The notes below the pieces were generated by a model. It was given only the letters and a program-made list of their open reading frames with translations. It was not told the DNA's origin and searched no databases. The position numbers and the translations under genes are program-made. A DNA stretch of 64,000 nt from Pelobacter sp. UBA6093. Its GTDB lineage: Bacteria; Desulfobacterota; Desulfuromonadia; Desulfuromonadales; Syntrophotaleaceae. How positions within the stretch are numbered: the stretch's first letter is position 1; the number at the start of each line of letters is the position of its first letter. Location: the NCBI GenBank assembly GCA_002435955.1, contig DIWZ01000014.1, positions 2,990 to 66,989 of the forward strand. The letters are read 5' to 3'. Below, in pieces: positions 19,248 to 28,001 of this stretch.

Positions 19248-20111
19248 TTAAGGAGTAGAATCCCTTTTCTTTAGCAATGAGGTAAATCCAAAAAATCCCA
19301 AATCCCCTACCACTGTAATCACTCTGCCCAAAATTACTGCCATTAATAAATCAGTTTCGCCGATGACTCCCTTGAAAAAAAATAGAAGGGCTAACTCACG
19401 CACCCCAGCTCCGGCCGGTGCTCCAGGAGTCACCAACCCAATTAGCCAGGCCAGGATGTAAGCTCCGCACAACTCAATTACAAGCAGGCTGTTCAAGTTG
19501 TCGGCGAGCAGACCTACTAGTCCGGCAAATAGAAGACCTGAGACAGCCAGGAACCCACAATGCCAACCAAAAGCTCGAACCGCCGATGCTCCGCAATATT
19601 GCCACACAGCAAGGGCGATGGTGCTGATAGTGCATGCAAAAGCAAGCGCTGCCCATGTTAAAGGAAACAACGGCAACCACCGCGGGAGAACTAAAATGGC
19701 AAACGGCGCACCAGCAACGGAAAGCAAGCCTAATTCTCCCACTGCGGATTTTGCCATGGGCCAGCCGGGCAAACCGGCAGCCATTCCTACTGCCTGGCGT
19801 CCCGCAAGGTGGAAGATATTGCCCGGAGTATACTTGGCGAGTTGTGTCATGCCGTAGGTTTTGATCGCCCACCTTCCAGAGACAGTCACTTGGAAGTGCT
19901 CCAGTAAATTCCACCAAGCCATGGCAAGCATTAGATTTGCAAGGCCATAGATCCATGAAAAAGCAATGATACCTAACCACGTTCCTGTTCCAAAACGAGA
20001 GACGTCTATATCAGCACTAAAGTTATACAGGTGCATGATAACAAACATAACGCCAGCGATGGCGAGAGTGCAGCCAAACCAGTGCAGGCCTTGTTTTAGG
20101 GCAGGTCGCAT
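19248..20111 (-). CDS. lysylphosphatidylglycerol synthase-like membrane protein
   Basis: 287 residues from MRPALKQGLH; TGAGG precedes this ATG, and the start falls just after the stop of the upstream methyltransferase gene. About eight hydrophobic segments are visible. Motifs QLAKYTPGNIFHLAGRQ and VTPGAPAGAGVRE resemble the LPG_synthase_TM / UPF0104 family, whose members include flippase-like membrane domains often found with glycosyltransferases. The catalytic lysyl-transferase domain of MprF is absent. Last of three co-directional genes flanked by inverted repeats; role in moving or modifying a lipid-linked glycan is inference. Confidence 0.65.
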   Translation of the reverse strand: MRPALKQGLHWFGCTLAIAGVMFVIMHLYNFSADIDVSRFGTGTWLGIIAFSWIYGLANLMLAMAWWNLLEHFQVTVSGRWAIKTYGMTQLAKYTPGNIFHLAGRQAVGMAAGLPGWPMAKSAVGELGLLSVAGAPFAILVLPRWLPLFPLTWAALAFACTISTIALAVWQYCGASAVRAFGWHCGFLAVSGLLFAGLVGLLADNLNSLLVIELCGAYILAWLIGLVTPGAPAGAGVRELALLFFFKGVIGETDLLMAVILGRVITVVGDLGFFGFTSLLKKRDSTP

Positions 20112-20122
20112 AGTTTGTTGCC

Positions 20123-20758
20123 TCAGGGACGCGGTCGGCACAGCAGCATGGTCCAGGGTAAGGGGTTTTTAGTTTCAATTACTTCGAAATATTTTGAAAC
20201 CAGGTGTACAAAGCCATCCCTGGTCCAATGCTGAATGTGTCCTGGCGTATTACCCAAACGCCCTATGTACTTACCGCGGGCAAGGTTGAGTGCACGCCAG
20301 ACGGGCTCACGGGGAACGCTTATAATCAAAAATTGATTAATAATGCTTTGTAGAATACGCAACGCTTCTTCGGGGGAATGAAGATGTTCCAAAACTTCGC
20401 AGCATACAATAAGATCTGCGCTATCTTGTGGCGCATTGAGATCGTAGATGTTTCGAGGCTGGAATACCTCTGGCGAAATACCCTGTTCAATTGCATTTAA
20501 TCTTGCCAATTCGATCACTTGGGATGAGAAGTCGGTTCCGCGAACGGCTTTCCCTTGGCGAAACCATTCCAGGACCCAAAAACCCTCACCGCAGCCCACT
20601 TCATGAATCGTGCTTGGGCATGCCTTGGTGACCAGTTCAGACAGGGCTTTGGAAAAGCCATTCATGATTTTGCGGACGATCAGGTTGCGGGATCCATACT
20701 TGTCATACGTGTTACCGATCACAATTCCGTTCTCTTCCAAGCCTCTAGAAATCTTCAT
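20123..20758 (-). CDS. class I SAM-dependent methyltransferase
   Basis: 211 residues. HEVGCGEGFWVLEWF is the SAM-binding loop, GTDFSS the acidic end of strand 2, and CCEVLEHLHSPEEAL the motif typical of UbiE/Methyltransf_11-type enzymes. The substrate is not evident; in glycan clusters such proteins often methylate sugars or act on small lipid carriers. It lies between a GT2 glycosyltransferase and a membrane protein on the same strand with short gaps. Base composition is more AT-rich than the flanking housekeeping genes. Confidence 0.8.
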   Translation of the reverse strand: MKISRGLEENGIVIGNTYDKYGSRNLIVRKIMNGFSKALSELVTKACPSTIHEVGCGEGFWVLEWFRQGKAVRGTDFSSQVIELARLNAIEQGISPEVFQPRNIYDLNAPQDSADLIVCCEVLEHLHSPEEALRILQSIINQFLIISVPREPVWRALNLARGKYIGRLGNTPGHIQHWTRDGFVHLVSKYFEVIETKNPLPWTMLLCRPRP

Positions 20759-20785
20759 GTAAATACACCACCTAAAGATTGGTAC

Positions 20786-21739
20786 TTAATGTTTGTTAGA
20801 ATTTGATCCCTGATTGCTACGCACGCGATATCGGATATCTTCCAGAAGCTTCCTGTTTGCTGCCAGTAAATCAGCAATAAAGGCAATTAATATTGTCTGA
20901 AATCCCATTCCCATTAACAATGCCGCAAGAATCAGAGACTGGACATGACCCTGACCCGCATCGTGTAAAAAAAACCAGAGAAAGCGTAACCCGATGACAA
21001 AACCCAGCAAAAATAAAAAAGCGCCCAAGGTGCCGAAAAAACGGAAAGGGCGGTAAACGACAAATATTCGAATGATGGTGGCTATGCCTCTCCTGATGTA
21101 GGAAGGAATGCTTTTGACCAGCCGAGATGGGCGCAAATCCTCATTTACTCGGATGGGAATCGAGGTAATGGCCATGTTTTTCTGGCCAGCCTGGATAATA
21201 GTTTCCAAGGTATAGGTATAGTCGCTGAATACCATCAGATGTTGTGCGGCAGTCCTGCTCATCGCTCGAAAGCCGCTAGGTGCATCGGGCATGTCGGTCT
21301 TGCTGGCCATTCGTACAACCCAACTGCCGATCCTTTGCAACCGTTTTTTGATGGGTGAAAAGTGTTCGGTTGTCTCGATGGGGCGTGCGCCGATCACAAT
21401 TTCTGCCCTGTTTTCCAGAATTGGACAAGTCAGAGCCGGAATATCGTCGGCATTATACTGGTTATCCGCATCGGTGTTGACAATTACGTCCGCGCCCAGT
21501 TGCAAGCAGGCATCCAGTCCAGTCAAAAAGGTACGCGCAAGGCCTTGATTGCGAGGATGGCGAATGACATGATCTACACCGTTCGCAAGAGCTACATCTA
21601 CGGTATTATCGAGACTGCCGTCATCAATGATCAACCATTCGACAACGTTGAAACCTGGCACAATTCGTGGGAGGGCAGAAAGGGTTATAGCAAGGGTAGT
21701 GGCCTCGTTGTAGCATGGAATTTGGATAATGAGTTTCAA
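20786..21739 (-). CDS. GT2 family glycosyltransferase with C-terminal membrane helices
   Basis: 317 residues. The GT-A fold starts at IQIPCYNEATTL; WLIIDDGSLDNT and VNTDADNQYNADDI carry the nucleotide-sugar and metal-binding Asp residues (DxD). Two C-terminal hydrophobic segments (FGTLGAFLFLLGFVIG, ILAALLMGMGFQTILIAF) place it with DPM1/GtrB-like enzymes that transfer a sugar to polyprenyl phosphate at the inner membrane. It is upstream of the methyltransferase in the same direction. The donor and acceptor are not known. Confidence 0.88.
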   Translation of the reverse strand: MKLIIQIPCYNEATTLAITLSALPRIVPGFNVVEWLIIDDGSLDNTVDVALANGVDHVIRHPRNQGLARTFLTGLDACLQLGADVIVNTDADNQYNADDIPALTCPILENRAEIVIGARPIETTEHFSPIKKRLQRIGSWVVRMASKTDMPDAPSGFRAMSRTAAQHLMVFSDYTYTLETIIQAGQKNMAITSIPIRVNEDLRPSRLVKSIPSYIRRGIATIIRIFVVYRPFRFFGTLGAFLFLLGFVIGLRFLWFFLHDAGQGHVQSLILAALLMGMGFQTILIAFIADLLAANRKLLEDIRYRVRSNQGSNSNKH

Positions 21740-21788
21740 AACGAAAACACCTCCTTCTCAACTCTTTTTTTCATTGAATTGACCCTTT

Positions 21789-21857
21789 CCAAAGTTTAGT
21801 GAATACCGAGTCAGGTTGCACTCTTGAAATAGGTCGTCTCACACTTTGTCGGGCTAA
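21789..21857 (-). repeat. right arm of long imperfect inverted repeat
   Basis: Reverse-complement partner of 19153-19220: contains TGCACTCTTGAAATAGG and ends in GGGCTAA. The two arms bracket the three-gene block 19248-21739. Confidence 0.75.
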
Positions 21858-21885
21858 GATGCCCAGGGTTGGTCATCATTGACCT

Positions 21886-23658
21886 TCAGAACCCGTAAAA
21901 CATAGAGTTTACTGAGGGAGGGTCGATAGGTAAGTGGTTAAATTTCCCCCAACGAAGAACGATCTTCTGCCCACTGCTCATCGATTGGGCCGTATGTCTT
22001 CCTTGTGAAAGCGTTATTTGATCGCCCGGTGACCTCGTGCTGTTGTCAAGTATGATTTGGTTATTGCTCTCAATGACGTAGGGACCTGGAATCAGAATTT
22101 CGAAACTTTGCTGCTTTTCTGGAGAGTCAGAATGCAGGGTCTTTCCCGGAATCCATAACATGCCCCACTGCCTGATGAAGTTTTCTTCCAAAGTTTTCTG
22201 GTCCTCTGCGAGAAGATCATAGTTATTCCTGAAAAATGGATTTTCCCGTGACAGGCTAAGATCAAGCTGTGGCTTATTTGCCAGCAAGAATTGAGGATGT
22301 GCCTCTTGTAAAATTTGGCGGAAAACTGGTTGCCCAGCAGCCAAATAATTTTCAAAACCCCAGGTACTCATAAAAAACCCGACTTTTGAGTGGGATGCCA
22401 CGGCGGAGCACCCATCTATGTAATGGACCGGATCAGGAAACATTTGGTGGATAGCGCTGAGAAGCACCTTCTGGGAACCGTTATCCTGACTGAATGCATT
22501 GAGAAAATGAAATCCGGCAGAGCCGACAATTGGCAGGTAGATAACAGTGAAAATCAGGAGCAGGAGCTTGGAACCAGTTTTCTGGAAATCATTAAGTATC
22601 CGTTGGGGCAGGATGCCGCAAAAGATGATTGCCGGAGCTATGGCGAAAACGTAAAAGTAGGGGAAGGCGTTGCGGTAAAAAGGAATGGCAAATAAAGGAG
22701 CCAGAAAGGTCAGAGCAATGATTCCTTTTTCCTCCTTTTCCCTTGTTAACTTGAGGATTGTGTAAAAAATCCCCGCCGCCAATAGTATCCAGATCACCAG
22801 GTTGTTCAAAAGGGTCTCGGTCAGGTATCCTCTTTGAGGAAAGAATCCATCGAAAACAATTGCCTTCGAGGAAATGTGATGAAGAAATTCCTGTTGTGCC
22901 GGTACCACATCAAAAGTGATCTCTTTCGAATATTTGTGAAAGGCGGCGACATTTGGTGACGGGACTGCCAAAGCCCCTTGATGCATTCTAAAGCCTACCC
23001 CGAAAGTTAATACCAATGGGATGATGAATAGAATCGCTTTTCGGAATGAGAACCGTTCCTCCTTAGAAAATATCCGTAGGGATACTATCAGGGCAAAAAG
23101 CGAAACAACATGAATGGCGGCCTTGAGAGAAATCAGGAGGGATATGCCCATGGAAATGCCAGCGATCATCGTCCAAAATCGCGATCGTTTATCCGTTAGC
23201 AGAGCGAAGCAGGCCAGAAGGAATAAGAAGGAGCAGAAAGAGTCGTACCTTAAACTGGATCCATGCCGGATAACGTTGGAAAGCGAAAGCCAGCAGAAAA
23301 CAGCGAACAAAGCACCCGTGTCATTGATAAAGTTCTGAGCTATCCGATAGAGCAAAATTCCAGATGCAATAAAAAGCAGAAAAAGAGCACAACGAGCAGC
23401 TATGATCTGAGTTACCTCGTTCCCGGATACCCATGGTACCCACCCCAAAAGATGGACATGGAAGTTCTGGAAAGGTTGGAAAAGTTCACCTCGTTGGAAT
23501 GAGTGGACCTTAGAGATAAAATAAAACTCATCCCAATTGATTTCATGTTTGAAAATCAATAATAATTTGAGAAATAATTCAAAAAATATTGTAATAACGA
23601 GCAGGTAATTAATTCGACTGGTCTTTTTAGTTAAAAATAATCTATAAATATTTGTCAT
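21886..23658 (-). CDS. GT39-like polytopic membrane protein, putative glycosyltransferase
   Basis: 590 residues with about a dozen hydrophobic segments followed by a soluble C-terminal third (from about residue 400). After the first helix comes HEINWDEFYFISKV, matching the acidic first periplasmic loop of PMT/ArnT-like glycosyltransferases of the GT-C fold, which use polyprenyl-phosphate sugars. The rest is poorly conserved to my reading. It lies just outside the inverted repeats, and its sequence and the upstream region are clearly AT-rich, which suggests acquisition by transfer. Assignment to a specific sugar or acceptor is not possible. Confidence 0.6.
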   Translation of the reverse strand: MTNIYRLFLTKKTSRINYLLVITIFFELFLKLLLIFKHEINWDEFYFISKVHSFQRGELFQPFQNFHVHLLGWVPWVSGNEVTQIIAARCALFLLFIASGILLYRIAQNFINDTGALFAVFCWLSLSNVIRHGSSLRYDSFCSFLFLLACFALLTDKRSRFWTMIAGISMGISLLISLKAAIHVVSLFALIVSLRIFSKEERFSFRKAILFIIPLVLTFGVGFRMHQGALAVPSPNVAAFHKYSKEITFDVVPAQQEFLHHISSKAIVFDGFFPQRGYLTETLLNNLVIWILLAAGIFYTILKLTREKEEKGIIALTFLAPLFAIPFYRNAFPYFYVFAIAPAIIFCGILPQRILNDFQKTGSKLLLLIFTVIYLPIVGSAGFHFLNAFSQDNGSQKVLLSAIHQMFPDPVHYIDGCSAVASHSKVGFFMSTWGFENYLAAGQPVFRQILQEAHPQFLLANKPQLDLSLSRENPFFRNNYDLLAEDQKTLEENFIRQWGMLWIPGKTLHSDSPEKQQSFEILIPGPYVIESNNQIILDNSTRSPGDQITLSQGRHTAQSMSSGQKIVLRWGKFNHLPIDPPSVNSMFYGF

Positions 23659-24036
23659 ACTAAATCACTAAACATGCCCCAGGATACTTGGTTTTATAAC
23701 GACCAAACCCCCAAATTAAACCAACTTTTGGTCGTCATTTGTATAAAAGTTAATCCAACAACATTATTATTTAGCAATGCTCTTTGTGCCTGTCAACCCG
23801 ACAGCCTTTCATAATCCCTTACCCTTGAAAAGAGACAGCCATTTCAAGAATTTGAAGCGAGGGATTTAAGTGATCTGCGGTATCTGCCCTGACTTTAAAT
23901 ATAGCTTTAAGAGACCCTTTTTCAATAAACGATTTCCCCGTATAATGACATTGTTTTGGCTGAGGCCCAATTAGGCTGACTTAGGGCAAACAGCCCAGGT
24001 ATGGAAACTATGATCATGAGCAAAGGAGGGATAGCA
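23659..24036. other. AT-rich intergenic region without a gene
   Basis: About 380 bases between the GT39-like gene and a small plus-strand gene. No supportable ORF or RNA gene is seen. It holds a 9-bp inverted repeat (ACGACCAAA at 23699-23707, TTTGGTCGT at 23727-23735) that may be an operator or a weak terminator, and a TATAAT at 23941-23946 about 95 bases before the next start, with only a weak -35 (TTTTCA). Confidence 0.5.
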
Positions 24037-24243
24037 ATGGCTGCACTACCAATACATACCGACAGTTACGGAGCGTATGCCTATACCGTGTATCGCGAGG
24101 AAAGGGATGGGCTCTATTTCATGATGATTAATGGTGAGCCTTATCTGGAGGATCGAGTGATCTACAAGGGTGGTTTTGCGGAGGTGTGCGCCAAGCTTGA
24201 GGAGGTCAAGGTTGCATACGGGCCGGGAGGCGACGAAGCCTGA
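24037..24243 (+). CDS. small hypothetical protein
   Basis: 68 residues. AAAGGAGGG lies about seven bases before the ATG at 24037, so this is preferred over upstream ATGs. The sequence is soluble, with aromatic-rich strands (SYGAYAYTVYREERDGLYFMM) and a short C-terminal helix (AEVCAKLEEVKVAYG). No family is recognised. It has a possible promoter upstream and a terminator-like hairpin downstream, consistent with a monocistronic real gene. Confidence 0.6.
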   Translation: MAALPIHTDSYGAYAYTVYREERDGLYFMMINGEPYLEDRVIYKGGFAEVCAKLEEVKVAYGPGGDEA

Positions 24244-24268
24244 GCCGGTTGTGGCATGTGCCTGGTTG

Positions 24269-24304
24269 AAAGCCGTATTCCTGCATGGGAGGCGGCTTTT
24301 TCCA
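24269..24304 (+). terminator. terminator after the small hypothetical gene
   Basis: AAAGCCG pairs with CGGCTTT across an imperfect stem, followed by TTTTT. Confidence 0.65.
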
Positions 24305-24390
24305 TGTGTTCAATGCGGTCAGCTGTTGTCCGGACAAGATAACTTCGGCAACTGCTAGCGGTTGTTTTTAGCAGCCACCATACCTCCGCG

Positions 24391-26394
24391 TTAGCCCCCG
24401 CCCCGTACAACCAGTTCCAGCTTTTCCAGTTCCAACATGCGGTCGCGCAACTCCGCTGCCTTTTCAAACTCGAGGTTAGAGGCGGCCGCCAGCATCTCCG
24501 CCTTGACGCGGGCGATCTCGGCCCGTACCTCCCGCGGGGTGTGATAATCGCCCATATCCTCGGCTACCTGCGGCAATTCGACATAATCCTTTTCAGCGAT
24601 ATCTTCGAGAATGGAGCGCATCGATTTTTTGACCGTTTGCGGTGTAATGCCATGCTCTTGATTGTAGGCCAACTGGGCGGTGCGACGGCGATCGGTTTCG
24701 TCGAGGCAGGCTTGCATGGAGCGGGTGACGCGGTCGGCGTACATGATGACCCGGCCCGACACGTTACGAGCCGCCCGGCCGCAGGTCTGGATCAGGGAGC
24801 GTTGCGAGCGCAAGAACCCTTCCTTGTCGGCGTCCAGAATGGCTACCAGCGACACTTCGGGGATATCAAGCCCTTCGCGCAGCAGGTTGATGCCTACCAG
24901 CACATCGAACAATCCCTGGCGCAGGTCGCGCAGGATCTGTACGCGTTCCACGGTGTCGATGTCGGAGTGCAGATAACGCACTTTGATGCCGAGTTCGCCA
25001 AGATAGCCGGTGAGTTCTTCGGCCATGCGTTTGGTGAGGGTGGTGACCAGCACTCGCTCGTTTTGTTTGATCGTAAGGCGTAACTCGTGAATCAGGTCAT
25101 CGACCTGATCCTTGGCCGGCCGAATCGTGATGGGCGGATCGACCAACCCGGTGGGGCGGATGATCTGTTCTACCACCACGCCATCGGCTTTGCGCAGTTC
25201 GTAGTCGGCCGGAGTAGCCGAGACATAGACCGTCGGAATGCCCTTGGCCTCGAATTCGTCGAAGGTCAAGGGGCGGTTGTCGAGGGCCGACGGCATGCGA
25301 AAGCCATAATGCACCAGGGTTTCCTTGCGGGAGCGATCACCCCGGTACATGGCGCCGATCTGGGAAACCGTAACATGGGATTCGTCGATGAACAACAGAG
25401 CATTGTCGGGGAAATAATCGAACAGGGTGGCCGGCGGTTCTCCGGACTGGCGGTTATCGAGAAATCGCGAATAGTTTTCGATGCCCTGGCAATAACCCAT
25501 CTCTTCCATCATCTCGATATCGAACATGGTGCGCTGTTCGATGCGTTGCGCCTCGACCAGCATATTGTTGTCGCGGAACCAGGTGATGCGCTCGCGCAGT
25601 TCGTCCTGGATGGCGCGGATGGCACGATCCAGGGTGGGGCGGGTGGCGACGTAATGGCTGGCAGGGAAGATGACCGTGCGGTCCATGCGGTCGAGCACTT
25701 TGCCGCGCAGCGGATCGATTTCGCAGATGGCATCGATCTCGTCACCGAAGAACTCGACGCGCAGGGCGCGCTTTTCTTCATACGCCGGGAAAATTTCCAC
25801 CGTATCGCCGCGCACCCGAAAAGTGCCGCGATGAAAATCGACATCGTTGCGATCGTACTGGATCTCCACCAGGCGCTTGAGCAAGGCATTACGGTCCATC
25901 TGCATCCCCACTTCCAGGCGGATCAGCATGCCAAAATACGCTTCCGGCGAACCGAGGCCGTAGATGCACGAAACCGAGGAAACGATCAGCACATCGCTGC
26001 GACTGAGCAGGCTGCGTGTGGCGCTGTGGCGCAACTTGTCGATCTCTTCGTTGATGGACGAATCTTTTTCGATGAAGGTGTCGGTACTGGCGACGTAGGC
26101 TTCGGGCTGGTAGTAGTCATAGTAGGAGACGAAGTATTCCACCGCATTGTCGGGAAACAGCTCCTTGAACTCGCCGTACAACTGAGCGGCCAGGGTTTTG
26201 TTATGCGCCAGCACCAGGGTCGGGCGCTGCACCTTCTCCACCACGTTTGCCATGGTGAAGGTCTTGCCCGATCCGGTCACGCCCAGCAATACCTGGTGCT
26301 TGTCGCCCCGCAGGATGCCGGCAGCCAGTTCTTCGATGGCCTGTGGCTGGTCGCCACGCGGCTGATATTCGGTTTTGAGAACGAATTTGGCCAT
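24391..26394 (-). CDS. uvrB: excinuclease ABC subunit B
   Basis: 667 residues, full length. UvrB is the damage-verifying helicase of nucleotide excision repair and the landing site of UvrC. Visible: Walker A GVTGSGKTFT (about 38-47), the beta-hairpin region YYDYYQPEAYV, DSSINEEIDKLRHSAT, motif SLLSRSDVLIVSSVSCIYGLG, helicase C motifs (LREGLDIPEVSLVAILDAD, QTCGRAARN) and the C-terminal UVR coiled coil (KAEMLAAASNLEFEKAAELRD) that binds UvrC. It follows cysS, separated by a terminator. Confidence 0.97.
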   Translation of the reverse strand: MAKFVLKTEYQPRGDQPQAIEELAAGILRGDKHQVLLGVTGSGKTFTMANVVEKVQRPTLVLAHNKTLAAQLYGEFKELFPDNAVEYFVSYYDYYQPEAYVASTDTFIEKDSSINEEIDKLRHSATRSLLSRSDVLIVSSVSCIYGLGSPEAYFGMLIRLEVGMQMDRNALLKRLVEIQYDRNDVDFHRGTFRVRGDTVEIFPAYEEKRALRVEFFGDEIDAICEIDPLRGKVLDRMDRTVIFPASHYVATRPTLDRAIRAIQDELRERITWFRDNNMLVEAQRIEQRTMFDIEMMEEMGYCQGIENYSRFLDNRQSGEPPATLFDYFPDNALLFIDESHVTVSQIGAMYRGDRSRKETLVHYGFRMPSALDNRPLTFDEFEAKGIPTVYVSATPADYELRKADGVVVEQIIRPTGLVDPPITIRPAKDQVDDLIHELRLTIKQNERVLVTTLTKRMAEELTGYLGELGIKVRYLHSDIDTVERVQILRDLRQGLFDVLVGINLLREGLDIPEVSLVAILDADKEGFLRSQRSLIQTCGRAARNVSGRVIMYADRVTRSMQACLDETDRRRTAQLAYNQEHGITPQTVKKSMRSILEDIAEKDYVELPQVAEDMGDYHTPREVRAEIARVKAEMLAAASNLEFEKAAELRDRMLELEKLELVVRGGG

Positions 26395-26457
26395 AATCGA
26401 AAATTTTAAACCGTCACGGCGGAAAAAGATACCCGCTAATAGTGTCGCCGCCTGTTG

Positions 26458-26494
26458 AAAAAAAGAGGGTCACCCCCTGCGGGATGACCCTCTT
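26458..26494 (-). terminator. cysS terminator
   Basis: On the minus strand AGAGGGTCA pairs with TGACCCTCT around a GC-rich loop, then a run of T. Confidence 0.85.
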
Positions 26495-26517
26495 GTCCAA
26501 GCGATGAAAGGTAATAT

Positions 26518-27963
26518 TCAGCGCGCTTTCCAGGTGGTGCCCTGCGCCCCGTCAAGCAACTGAATCCCTTTGGCGGCAAGCTCGTCGCGGATTTCGTCGG
26601 CACGGGCGAAGTCCTTGTTTTTGCGGGCTTCCTGGCGCTGCTGGATGAAATCTTCGATGTCGGTCTCGGAATAACCCGTGGCTGCCAGCATGGCGAGGTT
26701 CATCTGCTTGAGCCAGGCAGCCGGTTCGGAGATGAACAGGCCGAGTACCCCCCCGAGTTTAAGCAGGGCTTGGTGCAGCGCACCGACTTCGGCGACCTTG
26801 TCGCGATTTTTACGGAAGCCTTTTTCGGCGATCAGGCGGTTGATGGTGCGCACGGCGTCGAACAGCTGACCGATGGCGGCTGCAGTGTTGAAATCATCGT
26901 CCATGGCCTCGCGAAACGCGTTCTCCAGGGCGATACCGGCGTCCGAAGTGACGTCGCTCGGCGGACAGGCGGCCAGCACCTCGGAGGCGGCTTGCAGTCC
27001 TTCGTAGAAGCGGCTCAGGCCGAGCCGCGAATCCTGCAAATTGTGGTCGGAGAAATCGATGGGCGAACGGTAGTGGGCGGTCAGGATGAAAAAGCGCAGC
27101 ACTTCCGGATCGTAGCTCTTGAGGATGTCCCGGATGGTGAAGAAGTTGCCCAGGGACTTGCTCATCTTTTCTTGGTTCACATTGACGAAACCGTTGTGCA
27201 GCCAGTATTTGACAAATGGCTTGCCCGTGGCGCCCTCGCTCTGGGCGATTTCGTTTTCATGATGGGGAAACACCAGATCCTTGCCGCCGCCGTGAATATC
27301 GAAGGATTCGCCGAGGTATTCCATCGCCATGGCAGAGCATTCGATATGCCAGCCGGGCCGCCCGGGGCCCCAGGGGCTTTCCCAGGAAGGTTCACCCGGT
27401 TTGACGGCTTTCCAGAGGGCAAAATCCATGGGGTTGCGTTTGTGTTCGCCGGGTGTGATGCGTGCGCCGGAGCGCATGTCGTCCATGTTGCGCTTGCTGA
27501 GTTTGAGGTAGGAAGGGAAGTTCTCTACCGAAAAATAGACGTCGCCCTGCGATTCGTAGGCAATGCCGCGGTCGATAAGCCGCTGCACCAGGCTGATGAT
27601 GTGCTCGATATGATGGGTAGCCTTGGGCTGGATGGTCGGCTCGGCGAGGCCCAGCCGTTGCATGTCCTCGTCGAAGGCCTGGATGAATTCGCCGGCCAGA
27701 TCGTCCGGGGAGATGCCGCGCTCGTTGGCGCGGTTGATGATCTTGTCATCGACATCGGTGTAATTGCGCACATAGTTAACATCGAAACCGACGAACTGCA
27801 GATAGCGGTATATGATGTCGAACACCACATTGGCCCGAGCATGGCCAATATGGCAATAGTCGTAAACGGTTACCCCGCAGACATACATGCCGACCTTGCC
27901 GGGATTCAGCGGCTCGAAATCTTCTTTGCGGCCGGTCATGGTATTGTAAACGCGCAGGCTCAT
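26518..27963 (-). CDS. cysS: cysteinyl-tRNA synthetase
   Basis: 481 residues from MSLRVYNTMTG, with AAGGAGA about ten bases upstream; the frame extends further but without homology. Class Ia motifs: HIGH in YCHIGHARANV, KMSKS in EKMSKSLGN. The zinc site uses Cys in YVCGVTVYD and in WHIECSAM plus histidines of GGGKDLVFPHHENE. It charges tRNA-Cys. It lies directly downstream of glnS with about 40 bases between, so the tRNA synthetases are probably co-transcribed. Confidence 0.97.
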   Translation of the reverse strand: MSLRVYNTMTGRKEDFEPLNPGKVGMYVCGVTVYDYCHIGHARANVVFDIIYRYLQFVGFDVNYVRNYTDVDDKIINRANERGISPDDLAGEFIQAFDEDMQRLGLAEPTIQPKATHHIEHIISLVQRLIDRGIAYESQGDVYFSVENFPSYLKLSKRNMDDMRSGARITPGEHKRNPMDFALWKAVKPGEPSWESPWGPGRPGWHIECSAMAMEYLGESFDIHGGGKDLVFPHHENEIAQSEGATGKPFVKYWLHNGFVNVNQEKMSKSLGNFFTIRDILKSYDPEVLRFFILTAHYRSPIDFSDHNLQDSRLGLSRFYEGLQAASEVLAACPPSDVTSDAGIALENAFREAMDDDFNTAAAIGQLFDAVRTINRLIAEKGFRKNRDKVAEVGALHQALLKLGGVLGLFISEPAAWLKQMNLAMLAATGYSETDIEDFIQQRQEARKNKDFARADEIRDELAAKGIQLLDGAQGTTWKAR

Positions 27964-28001
27964 TGTAACGGTTTCTCCTTGATTATGTGGGCAGGCAGCG
28001 A

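Noticed and set aside
23831..23870. Third copy of the CCTATTTCAAGAGTGCA repeat
   Set aside because: Only ATTTCAAGA and a nearby GAAGCG match; not enough to call it related.
25087..26409. 440-residue plus-strand ORF opposite uvrB
   Set aside because: Antisense to conserved UvrB motifs and without coding signals.
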